Shown: positions 1 through 11,501, counted from the stretch's first letter. The stretch is DNA of 64,000 bases from Bifidobacterium miconis (GCF_019331735.1 NZ_JAHBBH010000015.1:1-64000); one strand, 5' to 3'. Numbers and translations: made by a program. The notes: a model not told the origin generated them from the sequence alone.

Positions 1-107
1 AAACCGCCGCATGCGTCGCGGGCGCCGCGCCGGCAGACCCCGCGAACCTGAAACCTATCCCATACTGCCACACCCCGTCTAATTGGAGAACTCATCGCAG
101 AACGCGG

Positions 108-313
108 CAGTTTGACGATCGAGAGGCCAAATATCGGTTTTGCCAAGGTCAGTTTGACGATCAAGAGGCTGTGATCTTTCGTGCCCCCGCCTGGAAGGGG
201 CGGAAATTGGTGTGTGAAGGCCCGTGCAACATGCACTATCACGCCTCAAGAGCCTCTCGATCGTCAAACTGACATCAGCACGGAACGAATTCAGCCTCTC
301 GATCGTCAAACCG
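108..313. repeat. Structured inverted repeat element, copy 1
   Basis: Two direct copies of a 20-bp unit (core GTTTGACGATCGAGAGGC) begin at 108 and 150, and two reverse-complement copies begin at 252 and 294, so each pair is offset by exactly 42 bp. The 22-bp stretches between paired units are also loosely conserved. A transcript could fold copy 1 onto copy 4 and copy 2 onto copy 3, with an 82-nt loop. The same arrangement recurs at 14139-14345. It sits directly before dapE. It carries no gene I can support; its role (mobile miniature element, structured RNA or protein-binding array) is not shown by the sequence. Bases 1-107 hold nothing I can identify. Confidence 0.85.
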
Positions 314-373
314 CTCCCCGGAACTTGGGACGGGCGGGGGAGTGGCGGGGCGAAACCCGCTACGATGAGGCGC

Positions 374-1642
374 ATGACGAACGAACTGGCACAGCAGACG
401 GCGACGGAACTCGGATTCCCGGCGGGGGCGACGCGCGAACAGGCGCTCGCGGCCCTGCTCGAGCAGATCATGGGCGCGTATTCGGTGAGCGACGACGAAA
501 CGCCGCTTGCGGACGAGGTGGAGGCGTTCCTGCGCAAGCAGCCGCACCTGACCGTGCGCCGCCACGGCGACACGGTGGTCGCGAGCACGGATTTCGGCAA
601 GCCGCAGCGCGTGATTCTGGCCGGCCACATCGACACCGTGCCGGTGATCGACAACTTCCCGCCGCGCTGGCTCGAACCCGGCGACCCGCTGATCCGCGAG
701 GACGTGGCGGCCGGTCACCCCGGAGAGCGCGTGCTGTGGGGTCGCGGCGCGACCGACATGAAGGCGTCCGACGCGGTGATGCTGTATCTGGCCGCCGCGC
801 TGGACGGCCGCCGCGGCGGCGCGACCGGTGCGACCGGTGCGACCGGCGGCATCGACCCGAAGTACGACCTGACCTACGTGTTCTACGACCACGAGGAGGT
901 CGCCGCCGAGAAGAACGGCCTGCGCAAGGTGGTCGAAAGCCATCCCGACTGGATCACCGGCGACTTCGCGATCATCGGCGAGCCGACCGACTGCGGCATC
1001 GAGGGCGGATGCAACGGCACGATGCGCTTCGACGTGGTCACGCACGGCGTGGCCGCGCATTCGGCGCGCGCGTGGATGGGCGACAACGCGATCCACAAGG
1101 CCGCCGAGATTCTGAACCGTCTGGCCGCGTACGAGCCGGCCGACGTGCCGGTGGACGGGCTCGTCTACCGCGAGGGCGTGAACGCGACGCTGATCTCCGG
1201 CGGCAAGGGCACGAACGTGATTCCCGACGAGTGCCGCGTCCACGTCAACTATCGCTTCGCACCCGACAAGACGATCGCCGAGGCCAAGGCGCTCATGATG
1301 GGCGCGGACTGCGGCGCGGAGCTCGGCAACGGCGAGCACGTCGCCACGGGCGGTATGTTCGCGGGATTCGGCATCGAGATGAAGGACGAGTCGCCGAGCG
1401 CCCGCCCGGGCATGGACTCGCCGCTGGCAGCCTCGCTGGCCCGCCTCGTCAAGGAGCGCACGGGCCGCGACCCGCAGGCCAAGCTCGGCTGGACCGACGT
1501 GGCCCGCTTCGCGATCCTCGGCATTCCGGCCGTGAACCTCGGCGCCGGCAGCCCGCTGCTTGCCCACAAGCACGACGAGCAGCTGCCCGAATCCGAGCTC
1601 GCCCTGCTCGCCGACATTCTGGAGGCGTGGCTCGTCGCGTGA
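374..1642 (+). CDS. dapE: Succinyl-diaminopimelate desuccinylase
   Basis: M20-family zinc peptidase, predicted to hydrolyse N-succinyl-LL-diaminopimelate to LL-diaminopimelate and succinate in lysine and peptidoglycan precursor synthesis in the cytoplasm. Metal-site motifs are visible: GHIDTVP near residue 83, the bridging Asp in GATDMK near 127, the EE pair in YDHEEV near 173, GEPTD, and a C-terminal HKHDE histidine. The 422-residue length is normal for the actinobacterial DapE branch. I chose ATG 374; an in-frame ATG at 365 would add three residues. A Gly-Ala-Thr triplet expansion (817-850) sits between the first metal motifs and the EE pair. It is monocistronic by spacing and lies just downstream of a structured repeat element. 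Other M20 amidohydrolases are possible, but the motif set fits DapE best. Confidence 0.88.
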   Translation: MTNELAQQTATELGFPAGATREQALAALLEQIMGAYSVSDDETPLADEVEAFLRKQPHLTVRRHGDTVVASTDFGKPQRVILAGHIDTVPVIDNFPPRWLEPGDPLIREDVAAGHPGERVLWGRGATDMKASDAVMLYLAAALDGRRGGATGATGATGGIDPKYDLTYVFYDHEEVAAEKNGLRKVVESHPDWITGDFAIIGEPTDCGIEGGCNGTMRFDVVTHGVAAHSARAWMGDNAIHKAAEILNRLAAYEPADVPVDGLVYREGVNATLISGGKGTNVIPDECRVHVNYRFAPDKTIAEAKALMMGADCGAELGNGEHVATGGMFAGFGIEMKDESPSARPGMDSPLAASLARLVKERTGRDPQAKLGWTDVARFAILGIPAVNLGAGSPLLAHKHDEQLPESELALLADILEAWLVA

Positions 1643-1939
1643 CGCGCGTCGGATGAACGTCGGGCGGCTGACCGCCCGCGATTCCGCCGTTGTTCACCGA
1701 TTGTCAATTCTTGTGTCATACTTAAGGGTGGCGGTGCTGCAAGCCGCCGCAGCAACCGATGGCGTCGATCCCCTCGCGTGGTTTTTCCGCGGGGCCGGTG
1801 TCCGCCGTCGCAGCAAGGACTTTTTGACCGTTGCTTTATGCGGGCGCAATCGATGCGCGGCCACGGTGAGAGCGTGGTGTGACAGCCGCATGGGGCTTTG
1901 ACATAGGCGATGCGATTGCAGCGCGTCGTTAGGAGCATT

Positions 1940-4906
1940 GTGCCCAGTGTGAACCATGAGGGCTTCGGCGACGCCGAAGTCGCAGATAACGTCGTATCCG
2001 ATTCGTCCGCCCGCGCGGCGGAATCCCCGTCCGCGGACCAGTCCGCCGCCCAGCCGCCCGTTCCGGCGGCTCCTGCCCCCCGTCGCCGTCGCGGCGGCCG
2101 CCGCGTGGTGCGCGGAGCCGGCGCGGCCGGCGCGGCCGTCGAACTGACTGTGCAGGAGCATGCCGCGCCGCTGTTCGAGGAACCGCGCGTGGCCGATCTC
2201 GTCGTCACCCCGGACGTGTCCGCGGCCGAACGGTCCGAACACCGGTCCCGCAGCGCGGTCCGGCATTCCGCCGTCGATTTCGTCGACGCGTCGCAGTCCG
2301 GCGACGATCACGACCGTCAGGACGCCCGCGACGACCGCCAGGACGACGCCCCGTCCTCCCGTCGCGTCCGTTCCCGCCGCCGTGCCGCCGCGTTCGACGA
2401 TGCGCCGATCGACGAGGCGCCGCGTCGTTCCCGTCGCCGCGCGTCCCGTGACGATGCCGATTCCGGCGACGACCGCGCGCTCGACGCCGTCGAGTCGCTG
2501 CTGGATCTCGACGATCACGACGACCGCGACGCCCGCCCGTCCCGCGCCGGACGGGCCGTTCGTCCCGCCGCCGCTGCGCGCGGCGCGAAGCCGATGACGT
2601 CGCTGCTGTTTCAGGAGCCGGTGCTGCCCGAGCTGCCGCCGGCCGATCACGCGCATGACGACGCCGCGGACGATGACCGCGACGCCTCACGCCGCTCGCG
2701 TCGCTCCGACGGCGCGGAACGGACGGATCGCGCCGGACGCGACGCACATGACGATCACGCCGGCCGCGACGATCAGCCGGAGGAGACCGTCCGCTCCCGT
2801 CGCCGTCGCCGCCGCGGCGGCTCGCAGGACGCGTCCGACGATTCGCGTGACGCGATCGTCGAGATCGCCCCGAAGGATCGGGAGCCGGATCGTGACGCGT
2901 CGAACGGCGTTGCGGACGCGGACTCCGACGCGTCCGCCGAATCGGGCCGTTCGCGCCGCTCCCGCCGCCTGAACGCGCAGGAGCGCCGCGCCGCCGCCGA
3001 GGTCGAGCAGATCGAGGAGGACCTCGAGTTCGACGACATCACGTACGCCCCGATCACCGAGGAGGACCTCACGGAAGGCCCGACCCGCTCCCGTCGCCGT
3101 CGCCGCCGCGGCGGACGCGACGCCGAACGCGAGACGCCGGACGTCGAATCGGCGTCCGATCAGCCGTCCGGCGTGGACGCGGACGAACCGGACGTGCCGT
3201 CGCGCCGCCGTCGCGAGGAGAGCGAGGACGAGGAGGCGGGCGTGACCCGTCGCCGTCGCCGTCGCCGTTCCAAGTCGGGCGACGACGTCGAGGATCTCGT
3301 GCCGCGCCGCTCGCGCAAGCAGCAGTACATCGACGAAATCACCGACATCGAGGGCTCCACGCGACTCGAGGCGAAGAAGCAGCGCCGCCGCGACAACCGT
3401 CGCGAGCGCTCCCGCCAGTCGCAGCTCATGGAACAGGATTTCCTCGCGCGCCGCGAGAACGTCGAGCGTTTGATGGTCGTGCGCGAGCGCGGCCGCCACA
3501 CGCAGATCTCGGTGATCGAGGACAACGTGCTCGTCGAGCATTACGTGTCCGACATCCAGGAGGTCGCGACCGTCGGCAACGTGTATCTCGGCCGCGTGCA
3601 GAACGTGCTGCCGAGCATGGAGGCCGCGTTCGTGGACATCGGCCAGGCGCGCAACGGCGTGCTGTACGCGGGCGAGGTCAACTGGGACGCGGCGCGTCTC
3701 GACGGCCAGCCGCGACGCATCGAGCTCGCGTTCAAGTCGGGCGACCCGGTGCTCGTGCAGGTCACCAAGGATCCGATCGGCCACAAGGGCGCGCGCCTGA
3801 CCTCGCAGGTCACGCTCGCCGGCCGCTTCCTAGTGCTCGTGCCGTCCGGCGGCATGACCGGCGTGAGCCGCAAGCTGAGCGACCGCGAACGTTCGCGCCT
3901 GAAGAACATCGTCTCGAAGATCGCCCCGAAAGACATGGGCGTGATCATCCGCACGGCCGCCGAAGGCGCGTCCGAGGAGGCGATCGTCAAGGATCTGGAA
4001 AGCCTCGTGCGCCAGTGGGAGCGCATCACGTCCAAGCGCGACGAGTTCCTGCACGGCCGCCGGCCCAAGCTCCTGCAGGGCGAGCCGGACGTGGCGATCC
4101 GCGTGGTGCGCGACATCTTCAACGACGACTTCAAGCAGATGATCGTCGAGGGCGACAAGGTGTACGAGCGCATCGAGGAATACCTCGAGACGATGGCCCC
4201 GGACCTGCGCGACAAGCTCGTCAAGTGGGATCCGGCCGAGCACGGCGGCAAGGACGTGTTCGACAAGTGGCAGATCGACTCGCAGCTGCGCAAGGGCATG
4301 GAACGGCAGGTCTACCTGCCGTCCGGCGGCTCGATCGTCATCGACCGCACCGAGGCCATGACCACGATCGACGTGAACACCGGCCGGTTCATCGGCAAGG
4401 GCAAGTCGCTCGAGGAGACCGTGACCCGGTGCAACCTCGAGGCGGCCGAGGAGATCGCGCGCCAGCTGCGCCTGCGCGACATCGGCGGCATGGTGATGAT
4501 CGACTTCGTCGACATGGTCATGCCCGCCAACCGCGACCTCGTGCTGCGCCGCCTCATCGAATGCCTGGCGCGTGACCGCACCAAGCATCAGGTGGCGGAG
4601 GTCACCTCGCTGGGCCTCGTGCAGATGACGCGCAAGCGCATCGGACAGGGCCTCGTCGAGGCGTTCTCCGAGGAGTGCCCGACCTGCAAGGGCCGCGGCT
4701 TCATCCTGCACGACGAGCCGACCGTGAACGCGGATTATGATGATCCGTATGCGCTCAAGGGCGGCGATCCGTTCATCCGCACGAACAAGCACGGCCGCGG
4801 CACGGACGTGCAGGTGCCGCAGGGCTCCTCGGCGGATGTGAAGGCCAAGCTCGCGCAGATCGCGGCGGCTGCGGTTGCCGCGAACAACGCGGAGAGCGAG
4901 GAGTAA
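1940..4906 (+). CDS. rne: Ribonuclease E/G family endoribonuclease
   Basis: Single-strand-specific endoribonuclease of the RNase E/G family, acting in rRNA maturation and mRNA decay. GTG 1940 is preceded by AGGAG at 1931; GTG 1949 is an alternative start. The first ~490 residues are low-complexity, very rich in Arg, Asp and Ser, with repeated RRRRRRGG-type blocks. They should be disordered and may bind RNA or partners. The catalytic half follows: an S1 RNA-binding domain around residue 546 (GNVYLGRVQNVLPSMEAAF), the DNase I-like acidic site around 809 (IDVNTGRF) with MIDFVDM downstream, and the zinc-link CPTCKGRG near 912. Unlike E. coli RNase E the long disordered part is N-terminal, as in other actinobacteria. 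The 297 bp upstream are non-coding; I see no strong promoter. rplU and rpmA follow 220 bp downstream. Confidence 0.93.
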   Translation: MPSVNHEGFGDAEVADNVVSDSSARAAESPSADQSAAQPPVPAAPAPRRRRGGRRVVRGAGAAGAAVELTVQEHAAPLFEEPRVADLVVTPDVSAAERSEHRSRSAVRHSAVDFVDASQSGDDHDRQDARDDRQDDAPSSRRVRSRRRAAAFDDAPIDEAPRRSRRRASRDDADSGDDRALDAVESLLDLDDHDDRDARPSRAGRAVRPAAAARGAKPMTSLLFQEPVLPELPPADHAHDDAADDDRDASRRSRRSDGAERTDRAGRDAHDDHAGRDDQPEETVRSRRRRRRGGSQDASDDSRDAIVEIAPKDREPDRDASNGVADADSDASAESGRSRRSRRLNAQERRAAAEVEQIEEDLEFDDITYAPITEEDLTEGPTRSRRRRRRGGRDAERETPDVESASDQPSGVDADEPDVPSRRRREESEDEEAGVTRRRRRRRSKSGDDVEDLVPRRSRKQQYIDEITDIEGSTRLEAKKQRRRDNRRERSRQSQLMEQDFLARRENVERLMVVRERGRHTQISVIEDNVLVEHYVSDIQEVATVGNVYLGRVQNVLPSMEAAFVDIGQARNGVLYAGEVNWDAARLDGQPRRIELAFKSGDPVLVQVTKDPIGHKGARLTSQVTLAGRFLVLVPSGGMTGVSRKLSDRERSRLKNIVSKIAPKDMGVIIRTAAEGASEEAIVKDLESLVRQWERITSKRDEFLHGRRPKLLQGEPDVAIRVVRDIFNDDFKQMIVEGDKVYERIEEYLETMAPDLRDKLVKWDPAEHGGKDVFDKWQIDSQLRKGMERQVYLPSGGSIVIDRTEAMTTIDVNTGRFIGKGKSLEETVTRCNLEAAEEIARQLRLRDIGGMVMIDFVDMVMPANRDLVLRRLIECLARDRTKHQVAEVTSLGLVQMTRKRIGQGLVEAFSEECPTCKGRGFILHDEPTVNADYDDPYALKGGDPFIRTNKHGRGTDVQVPQGSSADVKAKLAQIAAAAVAANNAESEE

Positions 4907-5006
4907 CGGAAAACGCGCCGCGACGGGCGGGCCGCCCCGCCGGGATTCCCGGCTGGATTCGCCCGTTCGCCGCGGCATGTGGCAGGTCGGCGCGACACGC
5001 GCCGAT

Positions 5007-5036
5007 TTGACACGCCGAATTCAACTTGCGTTAGTA
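5007..5036 (+). promoter_or_regulatory. Candidate promoter for rplU-rpmA
   Basis: A perfect TTGACA (5007-5012) is followed after 18 bp by TTAGTA (5031-5036), about 90 bp upstream of the rplU start. A weaker alternative is TTGCGT (5026) with TAAGTT (5049). The leader up to 5128 is relatively AT-rich for this genome. No experiment supports the exact start site. Confidence 0.4.
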
Positions 5037-5128
5037 CACGGGTCGGTGTAAGTTAGACAGTCGGTGTCTGACCAGCGGCTTGCGTGCGTCAGGCAAGTAG
5101 CTTTATAACACCATAGTTAGGACTAAGC

Positions 5129-5437
5129 ATGTACGCGATTGTGAAGGCCGGTGGCCATCAGGAAAAGGTCGAGGTCGGCGACGTCATCCTCGTCAACCGT
5201 CTCGACGCCAAGAAGGGCGACGCCGTGGAGTTCCCGGTTGCCCTCGTTGTCGACGGCGCCAAGGTTGTGCTGGGCGCCAAGGATCTCGCTGCGGTTTCCG
5301 CCAAGGGCGAGGTCGTTGATGATGAGGCCAAGGGCCCCAAGATCAACATCATGAAGTACAAGAACAAGACCGGCGTGGCCCGTCGCAAGGGTCATCGTCA
5401 GAAGCTGACCGCCGTCAAGATCACGGCGATCGCCTGA
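5129..5437 (+). CDS. rplU: 50S ribosomal protein L21
   Basis: Large-subunit ribosomal protein L21, which binds 23S rRNA. The 102-residue product begins [18 protein letters not shown] and ends with the basic segment [18 protein letters not shown], which is the L21 signature. Length matches the family. It is the first gene of a pair with rpmA (42 bp apart), the usual L21-L27 arrangement followed by obg. Translation starts at ATG 5129. Confidence 0.98.
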   Translation: MYAIVKAGGHQEKVEVGDVILVNRLDAKKGDAVEFPVALVVDGAKVVLGAKDLAAVSAKGEVVDDEAKGPKINIMKYKNKTGVARRKGHRQKLTAVKITAIA

Positions 5438-5479
5438 GCGGAAACGACCAGGCTTAGCTAGGACCGAAAGGAACAGATC

Positions 5480-5731
5480 ATGGCACATAAGAAGGGCGCT
5501 TCCAGCTCGCGTAACGGTCGCGATTCTAATGCGCAGTACCTCGGCGTCAAGAAGTTCGGCGGCGAAGCCGTCGTGGCCGGCAACATCATCATCCGCCAGC
5601 GTGGTACCAAGTTCCACCCGGGCGAGAACGTCGGCATGGGCAAGGATCACACCCTGTTCGCCCTCACCGACGGCAGCGTGAAGTTCGGCGTTCGCCGCGA
5701 CCGCAAGGTCGTCGACGTGATCGCCGCCTGA
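5480..5731 (+). CDS. rpmA: 50S ribosomal protein L27
   Basis: Large-subunit protein L27, whose N-terminus reaches towards the peptidyl-transferase centre. The 83-residue product starts [16 protein letters not shown] and contains the [23 protein letters not shown] core. The N-terminus is the short mature type, without the cleaved leader seen in Firmicutes. AAAGGA upstream of ATG 5480 serves as ribosome binding site. It is co-transcribed with rplU and ends in a strong terminator. Confidence 0.98.
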   Translation: MAHKKGASSSRNGRDSNAQYLGVKKFGGEAVVAGNIIIRQRGTKFHPGENVGMGKDHTLFALTDGSVKFGVRRDRKVVDVIAA

Positions 5732-5753
5732 GACACGCACCAACAAACGTAAG

Positions 5754-5785
5754 AAAAAGCCGCGCCCCACGGACGCGGCTTTTTC
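5754..5785 (+). terminator. Rho-independent terminator after rpmA
   Basis: A-rich 5' side, stem GCCGCG/CGCGGC (5759-5764 with 5774-5779) extended by A/T pairs, then a run of T. It separates the L21-L27 transcript from obg, whose ATG lies 26 bp downstream, so obg needs its own promoter or read-through. Confidence 0.9.
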
Positions 5786-5802
5786 TATACCCTGACACGT
5801 AA

Positions 5803-7491
<1,689 letters not shown>

Positions 7492-7521
7492 CGGCGCAGC
7501 CGAAAGCGGGGGAGGAGCATC

Positions 7522-8649
7522 ATGGTCACCGAATCCGAAGTACGGCAGGCGGTCGCGGGGGCGCGGACCGTCGTCGTCAAGGTGGGGTCGAGCTCGCTGA
7601 CCAAGCCGTCCGGCCATCTGGATACGGGCCGGCTGAACGCGCTCGTCGCCGCGCTGTCCGCGGCGGCGACGGAGGGCGCGCGCGTCGTGCTCGTCTCGTC
7701 CGGCGCCATCGCGGCCGGCTTCGGCCCGCTCGGCTTTGCGTCGCGGCCGACCGACGTCGCCACGCAGCAGGCGACCGCGGCGGTCGGCCAGGGCCTGCTC
7801 ATGGCCCAGTACGAAGCCGCGTTCGGCCGGTTCGGCGTGCGCGTCGGGCAGATCCTGATCACGGCCGAGGACACGATCCGGCCGCAGCAGTACCGCAACG
7901 TGCAGCGCACGCTCGGCCGCCTGCTCGACCTCGGCGTCGTGCCGATCGTCAACGAAAACGATTCGCTGGCGAGCAACGAGATCCGCTTCGGCGACAACGA
8001 CCGGCTGTCGGCGCTCGTCGCGAACATCGTGCGCGCCGACGCGCTCGTGCTGCTCACCGACGTGGACGCGCTGTACACGGCCCCGCCGTCCGAATCGGGG
8101 TCGCGGCGCATCGGCTTCGTGCCGAACGTGGTCGAGACGCTCGTCGACGTGACGGTGACCGGACCGACGTCCGGGGTTGGCACGGGCGGCATGGTCACCA
8201 AGCTGGAGGCCGCGCGCGTGGCCGCCGTGTCGGGCATTCCGACCGTGCTGACGTGCGCGTCGAACGCGGGGCCCGCGCTGATGGGCGACCCGGTGGGCAC
8301 CGCGTTCGCGCCGGTCAAGCAGCGCGGATCGTCGCGTCGGCTGTGGATCGGATTCGCGGCGGAACCGCGCGGCACGATCGTCGTCGACGAGGGCGCCGCG
8401 ACGGCCGTGCGCGGCGGACGCGCAAGCCTGCTGGCCGCGGGCGCGCTCGAAGTGCGCGGCGCGTTCTCCGCGGGCGACCCGGTGTGGGTCGATGACGAGT
8501 CCGGCACGCATCTGGCGCGCGGCCTCGCCGGCTTCGACTCGGAGGAGATCCCGCAGATGCTCGGCCGCACCACCACGCAGCTCAAGCGATTCCTCGGCGA
8601 GGAATACGCGCATCCGCTCGTGCACCGCGACAACCTCGTGCTGGTGTGA
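7522..8649 (+). CDS. proB: Glutamate 5-kinase
   Basis: Phosphorylates L-glutamate with ATP to glutamyl-5-phosphate, the first step of proline synthesis. The amino-acid kinase domain is shown by VVKVGSSSLT at the N-terminus, VLVSSGAIAAGF, and NENDSLASNEIRFGDND. A C-terminal PUA domain (about residues 280-375, GTIVVDEGAA) completes the normal architecture. A strong GGGGGAGGAG precedes ATG 7522. It follows obg closely and precedes an aminotransferase gene. No proA is in the window. Confidence 0.95.
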   Translation: MVTESEVRQAVAGARTVVVKVGSSSLTKPSGHLDTGRLNALVAALSAAATEGARVVLVSSGAIAAGFGPLGFASRPTDVATQQATAAVGQGLLMAQYEAAFGRFGVRVGQILITAEDTIRPQQYRNVQRTLGRLLDLGVVPIVNENDSLASNEIRFGDNDRLSALVANIVRADALVLLTDVDALYTAPPSESGSRRIGFVPNVVETLVDVTVTGPTSGVGTGGMVTKLEAARVAAVSGIPTVLTCASNAGPALMGDPVGTAFAPVKQRGSSRRLWIGFAAEPRGTIVVDEGAATAVRGGRASLLAAGALEVRGAFSAGDPVWVDDESGTHLARGLAGFDSEEIPQMLGRTTTQLKRFLGEEYAHPLVHRDNLVLV

Positions 8650-8738
8650 TCGCGGCGGTGCGATCGGTGTGATCGTGCCGGCGCGATGCCGGCGCGACAC
8701 GCTTCCATACATCGCGTGGCGGGTTTATCTTAGAAGCC

Positions 8739-9953
8739 ATGACTATGGCTGAATGGCAAACTCTTTCCGACCGCATCAACCACGTGACCCCGAGCGCCAC
8801 CCTGGCCGTCGACGCGAAGGCGAAGGCAATGAAGGCCTCCGGACTCGACGTCATCGGATTCGGCGCGGGCGAGCCGAACTTCCCGACCCCCGACTACGTG
8901 GTGGACGCCGCCGCGGCCGCGTGCCGCGACCCGAAGAACTACAAGTACACGCCGACCCCGGGCCTGCCCGAGCTGCGCGAGGCGATCGCCGCGAAGACGC
9001 TGCGCGACTCCGGCTACGAGGTCGCGCCCGAGCAGGTCGTCGTGACCAACGGCGGCAAGCAGGCCGTCTACTCGACGTTCCAGGTGCTGCTCAACGACGG
9101 CGACGAGGTCATCATCCCGACCCCGTACTGGACCAGCTATCCGGAGGCCGTCAAGCTTGCCGGCGGCGTGCCCGTCACCGTGTTCGCGGGCGCCGACCGC
9201 GGCTTCGAGCCGGATCTTGCCGCGCTCGAGGCGGCGCGCACCGAACGCACCAAGGCGATCATCGTCAATTCGCCGAACAACCCGACCGGCGCCGTCTGGT
9301 CGCCCGAAACGGTGCGCGGCATCGCCGAGTGGGCCATTGAACACCACATCTGGATCATCTCCGACGAAATCTACGAGCACCTCAACTACGACGACGCGAA
9401 GACCACGTACATCGGCGCGGCCGTGCCGGAATGCCGCGAGCAGCTCATCGTGCTCAACGGCGTGGCCAAGACGTACGCGATGCCCGGCTGGCGCGTCGGC
9501 TGGCTGATCGCGCCGCTGCCGGTCGCCAAGGCCGCCGCCAAGCTGCAGGGACACATGACGTCCAACGTGGCGAACGTGTCGCAGCGCGCGGCGATCGCGG
9601 CCGTCTCCGGTCCGCTCGACGTCGTGCACATGATGCGCGAGGGCTTCGACGCGCGACGCAAGGCGATCGTCGCCGCGCTCAACGCCATCGACGGCGTGAA
9701 CTGCCCGACGCCGACCGGCGCGTTCTACGCGTTCGCCGACGTGAGCGCGCTGCTGAACCGCCCGCTGGGCCCGAACGGCACCGTGTCGTCCAGCTCGAGC
9801 GAGCTGGCGGCCGCGCTGCTCGACGAGGCGCACGTCGCCGCCGTGCCGGGCGAGGCGTTCGGCGCGCCCGGATACCTGCGATTCTCGTACGCGCTGGCCG
9901 ACGACCAGCTCGCCGAGGGCATGCGCCGGTTCCAAAAGTGGGCGAGCCGTTAA
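8739..9953 (+). CDS. Pyridoxal-phosphate aminotransferase, aspartate aminotransferase type
   Basis: Fold-type I, class I/II aminotransferase, probably exchanging the amino group between aspartate and 2-oxoglutarate. It shows the N-terminal substrate motif [23 protein letters not shown], the DEIYEHL strand and the Schiff-base lysine in [15 protein letters not shown]. The 404-residue length suits the Ib aspartate aminotransferase group. Two ATGs (8739 and 8745) are possible; neither has a strong ribosome binding site. A palindrome begins at the base after the stop codon. Specificity within the family (aspartate, prephenate or other) cannot be told from sequence. Confidence 0.87.
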   Translation: MTMAEWQTLSDRINHVTPSATLAVDAKAKAMKASGLDVIGFGAGEPNFPTPDYVVDAAAAACRDPKNYKYTPTPGLPELREAIAAKTLRDSGYEVAPEQVVVTNGGKQAVYSTFQVLLNDGDEVIIPTPYWTSYPEAVKLAGGVPVTVFAGADRGFEPDLAALEAARTERTKAIIVNSPNNPTGAVWSPETVRGIAEWAIEHHIWIISDEIYEHLNYDDAKTTYIGAAVPECREQLIVLNGVAKTYAMPGWRVGWLIAPLPVAKAAAKLQGHMTSNVANVSQRAAIAAVSGPLDVVHMMREGFDARRKAIVAALNAIDGVNCPTPTGAFYAFADVSALLNRPLGPNGTVSSSSSELAAALLDEAHVAAVPGEAFGAPGYLRFSYALADDQLAEGMRRFQKWASR

Positions 9954-9978
9954 ACGGACAGTCCAGTGGACTGTCCGT
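9954..9978. repeat. Perfect 25-bp palindrome directly after the aminotransferase stop
   Basis: Two 12-bp arms (ACGGACAGTCCA and its complement) flank a single central G, starting at the first base after the stop codon. It is followed to about 10060 by GC-rich inverted segments (GCGAGCCCTGAGCGAG, GCCCTCGCGCAGCGAGG). It has no T-run, so it looks like a chromosomal repeat or mRNA-stabilising hairpin, with the real terminator further downstream. Confidence 0.75.
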
Positions 9979-10080
9979 AGGCGAGCCCTGAGCGAGACGG
10001 GAGTCGAGCGAAGGCAGCGTTGAGCCCTCGCGCAGCGAGGTCCGTTGGACGCCTTTCGCGACATGCCGAAGAAACGTTGA

Positions 10081-10110
10081 AATCCCGTGGTTTTTCCACG
10101 GGATTTTTTG
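10081..10110 (+). terminator. Rho-independent terminator
   Basis: Stem AATCCCGTGG/CCACGGGATT (10081-10090 with 10097-10106), loop TTTTTC, then TTTT. It ends the aminotransferase transcript before the tRNA-Trp/secE region. Confidence 0.92.
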
Positions 10111-10221
10111 TTCGATTGGACGAATCGAAAAATACCCGCTACTATAGCGACTTGGCGGTTTTGCCAAGCGCAAGCGTCCGGTTTTGAGCTGGGCGGGTTG
10201 CGCTGGATGGCAAGTTCACCT

Positions 10222-10297
10222 AGGGAAGTGGCGCAATTGGTAGCGCAACGGTCTCCAAAACCGTAGGTTGTGGGTTCGAGTCCCGCCTTCCCTGCCA
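10222..10297 (+). tRNA. trpT: tRNA-Trp (anticodon CCA)
   Basis: A full cloverleaf is visible: acceptor AGGGAAG/CTTCCCT, D-stem GCGC/GCGC, anticodon stem ACGGT/ACCGT with loop CTCCAAA (anticodon CCA at 10255-10257), and T-arm with TTCGAGT. The discriminator is G (10294) and the 3' CCA is encoded at 10295-10297. Its place directly upstream of secE-nusG is common in actinobacteria. Confidence 0.96.
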
Positions 10298-10333
10298 AGT
10301 CTCTTGAAAACATGCTCTAGCGTAAGGATGGTT

Positions 10334-10561
10334 ATGGCGAAGGCAAGCACATCTGTGGAAGCAAAGAAACCGAACATCTTTATGCGCGTCGGCCTGTTCA
10401 TCAAGCAGATTATCGACGAAATGCGTAAGGTCGTCACCCCGACCGCCAAGGAACTGTTCTTCTGGTCGCTGGCCGTGTTCATCTTTGTGCTCTTCCTGAT
10501 GGCTCTTGTCACCGGCATGGACTTCGGTCTGGGCAAGCTCACGCTGTGGGTGTTCGGCTGA
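10334..10561 (+). CDS. secE: Preprotein translocase subunit SecE
   Basis: Small membrane subunit of the SecYEG protein-export channel. The 75-residue product has a short cytoplasmic N-terminus (MAKASTSVEAKKPN), the amphipathic helix FIKQIIDEMRKVVTPTAKEL, and one transmembrane helix near residues 44-64. I chose ATG 10334 because AAGGA at 10324-10328 is five bases away; ATG 10328 overlaps that site. It is followed after 34 bp by nusG, the conserved pairing. Confidence 0.94.
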   Translation: MAKASTSVEAKKPNIFMRVGLFIKQIIDEMRKVVTPTAKELFFWSLAVFIFVLFLMALVTGMDFGLGKLTLWVFG

Positions 10562-10595
10562 TCGTTACGACACAACCCAAAAGGTGAAATAACGA

Positions 10596-11501
10596 ATGAC
10601 TGATGAAGTGAATTTCGAAAATCTCGACGCGCGTCCCGACGTGACCGATGACGATGCGGCTCAGGCCGAGCCCGAGGTGAACCTCGACGCCGTGGCCTCC
10701 GCGGACGAGGACGAAATGAACGAGTCCGTCTCCGCTGATCTGCCGGGTGCTCCGGTCGCCAACGAGGCTTCCGACACCGTTGCCGACGCTGCCGATTCTG
10801 CCGAAGACGCCGAGGGCGAGTCGTCCGACGAGTCCGTCGAATCCGACTCCGAAGGTGAGGACGGCGAGTCCGACGCTCCTGAGGACGCTGGCGCCAAGGC
10901 CGTCGACGAATTCGCCAAGTCCCTGCGCACCCTCGAAGGCAAGTGGTACGTGCTGCACACGTACTCCGGCTACGAGAAGCGCGTGAAGACCAACGTCGAA
11001 TCCCGTATCGTCAGCTTTGGTCTCGAAGACAAGATCTTCCAGGTCGAAGTGCCGATGGAGGAAGTCGAAAAGCACACCGACAAGGGCAAGAAGGTCATCA
11101 CCCGCGTGCGCGTGCCGGGCTACGTGCTCATCCGCATGTGGCCGGACGAGGACGCGCGCCGCATCGTGCGCGAGACCGAAGGCGTGACCGGCTTCGTCGG
11201 CCCGACCAAGGATCCGGCGCCGCTGTCCCGCAAGGAAGTCGTGCAGATGATGGCCCCGATGATCTCCGCCGAGGCGCTGCGCAAGGCCGGCGACAAGCCC
11301 GCCGCCGCCAAGAAGCGCACGGTTGAGGTCTCCTACGCGGTCGGCGATCAGGTCACCGTCACCGACGGCCCGTTCACCACCATGGCCGCCGTCGTCTCCG
11401 ACGTCGAGCCCACCACGCAGAAGCTCACCGTGCTGGTGTCCATCTTCGGCCGCGACACGCCGGTGGAGTTGGGCTTCAACCAAGTCGAAAAACTTCAGTA
11501 A
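10596..11501 (+). CDS. nusG: Transcription termination/antitermination factor NusG
   Basis: Binds RNA polymerase and couples transcription to Rho or the ribosome. Residues 1-110 are an acidic Ser/Glu/Asp-rich extension not present in E. coli NusG (181 residues), giving 301 residues; such extensions are usual in actinobacteria. The NGN domain starts at [18 protein letters not shown], with VPGYVLIRM and GVTGFVG, and the KOW domain is at [14 protein letters not shown] near residue 250. An AAAGGTGAA ribosome binding site precedes ATG 10596. Confidence 0.96.
   Translation: MTDEVNFENLDARPDVTDDDAAQAEPEVNLDAVASADEDEMNESVSADLPGAPVANEASDTVADAADSAEDAEGESSDESVESDSEGEDGESDAPEDAGAKAVDEFAKSLRTLEGKWYVLHTYSGYEKRVKTNVESRIVSFGLEDKIFQVEVPMEEVEKHTDKGKKVITRVRVPGYVLIRMWPDEDARRIVRETEGVTGFVGPTKDPAPLSRKEVVQMMAPMISAEALRKAGDKPAAAKKRTVEVSYAVGDQVTVTDGPFTTMAAVVSDVEPTTQKLTVLVSIFGRDTPVELGFNQVEKLQ

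Noticed and set aside
108..313. CRISPR array in the repeat cluster before dapE
   Set aside because: Only two direct units, then two inverted ones; the spacers are related to each other, and no cas genes are near.
9979..10060. Short open frames in the inverted GC-rich region after the aminotransferase
   Set aside because: The region is palindromic and lies between a stop codon and a terminator; it has no start with a ribosome binding site.
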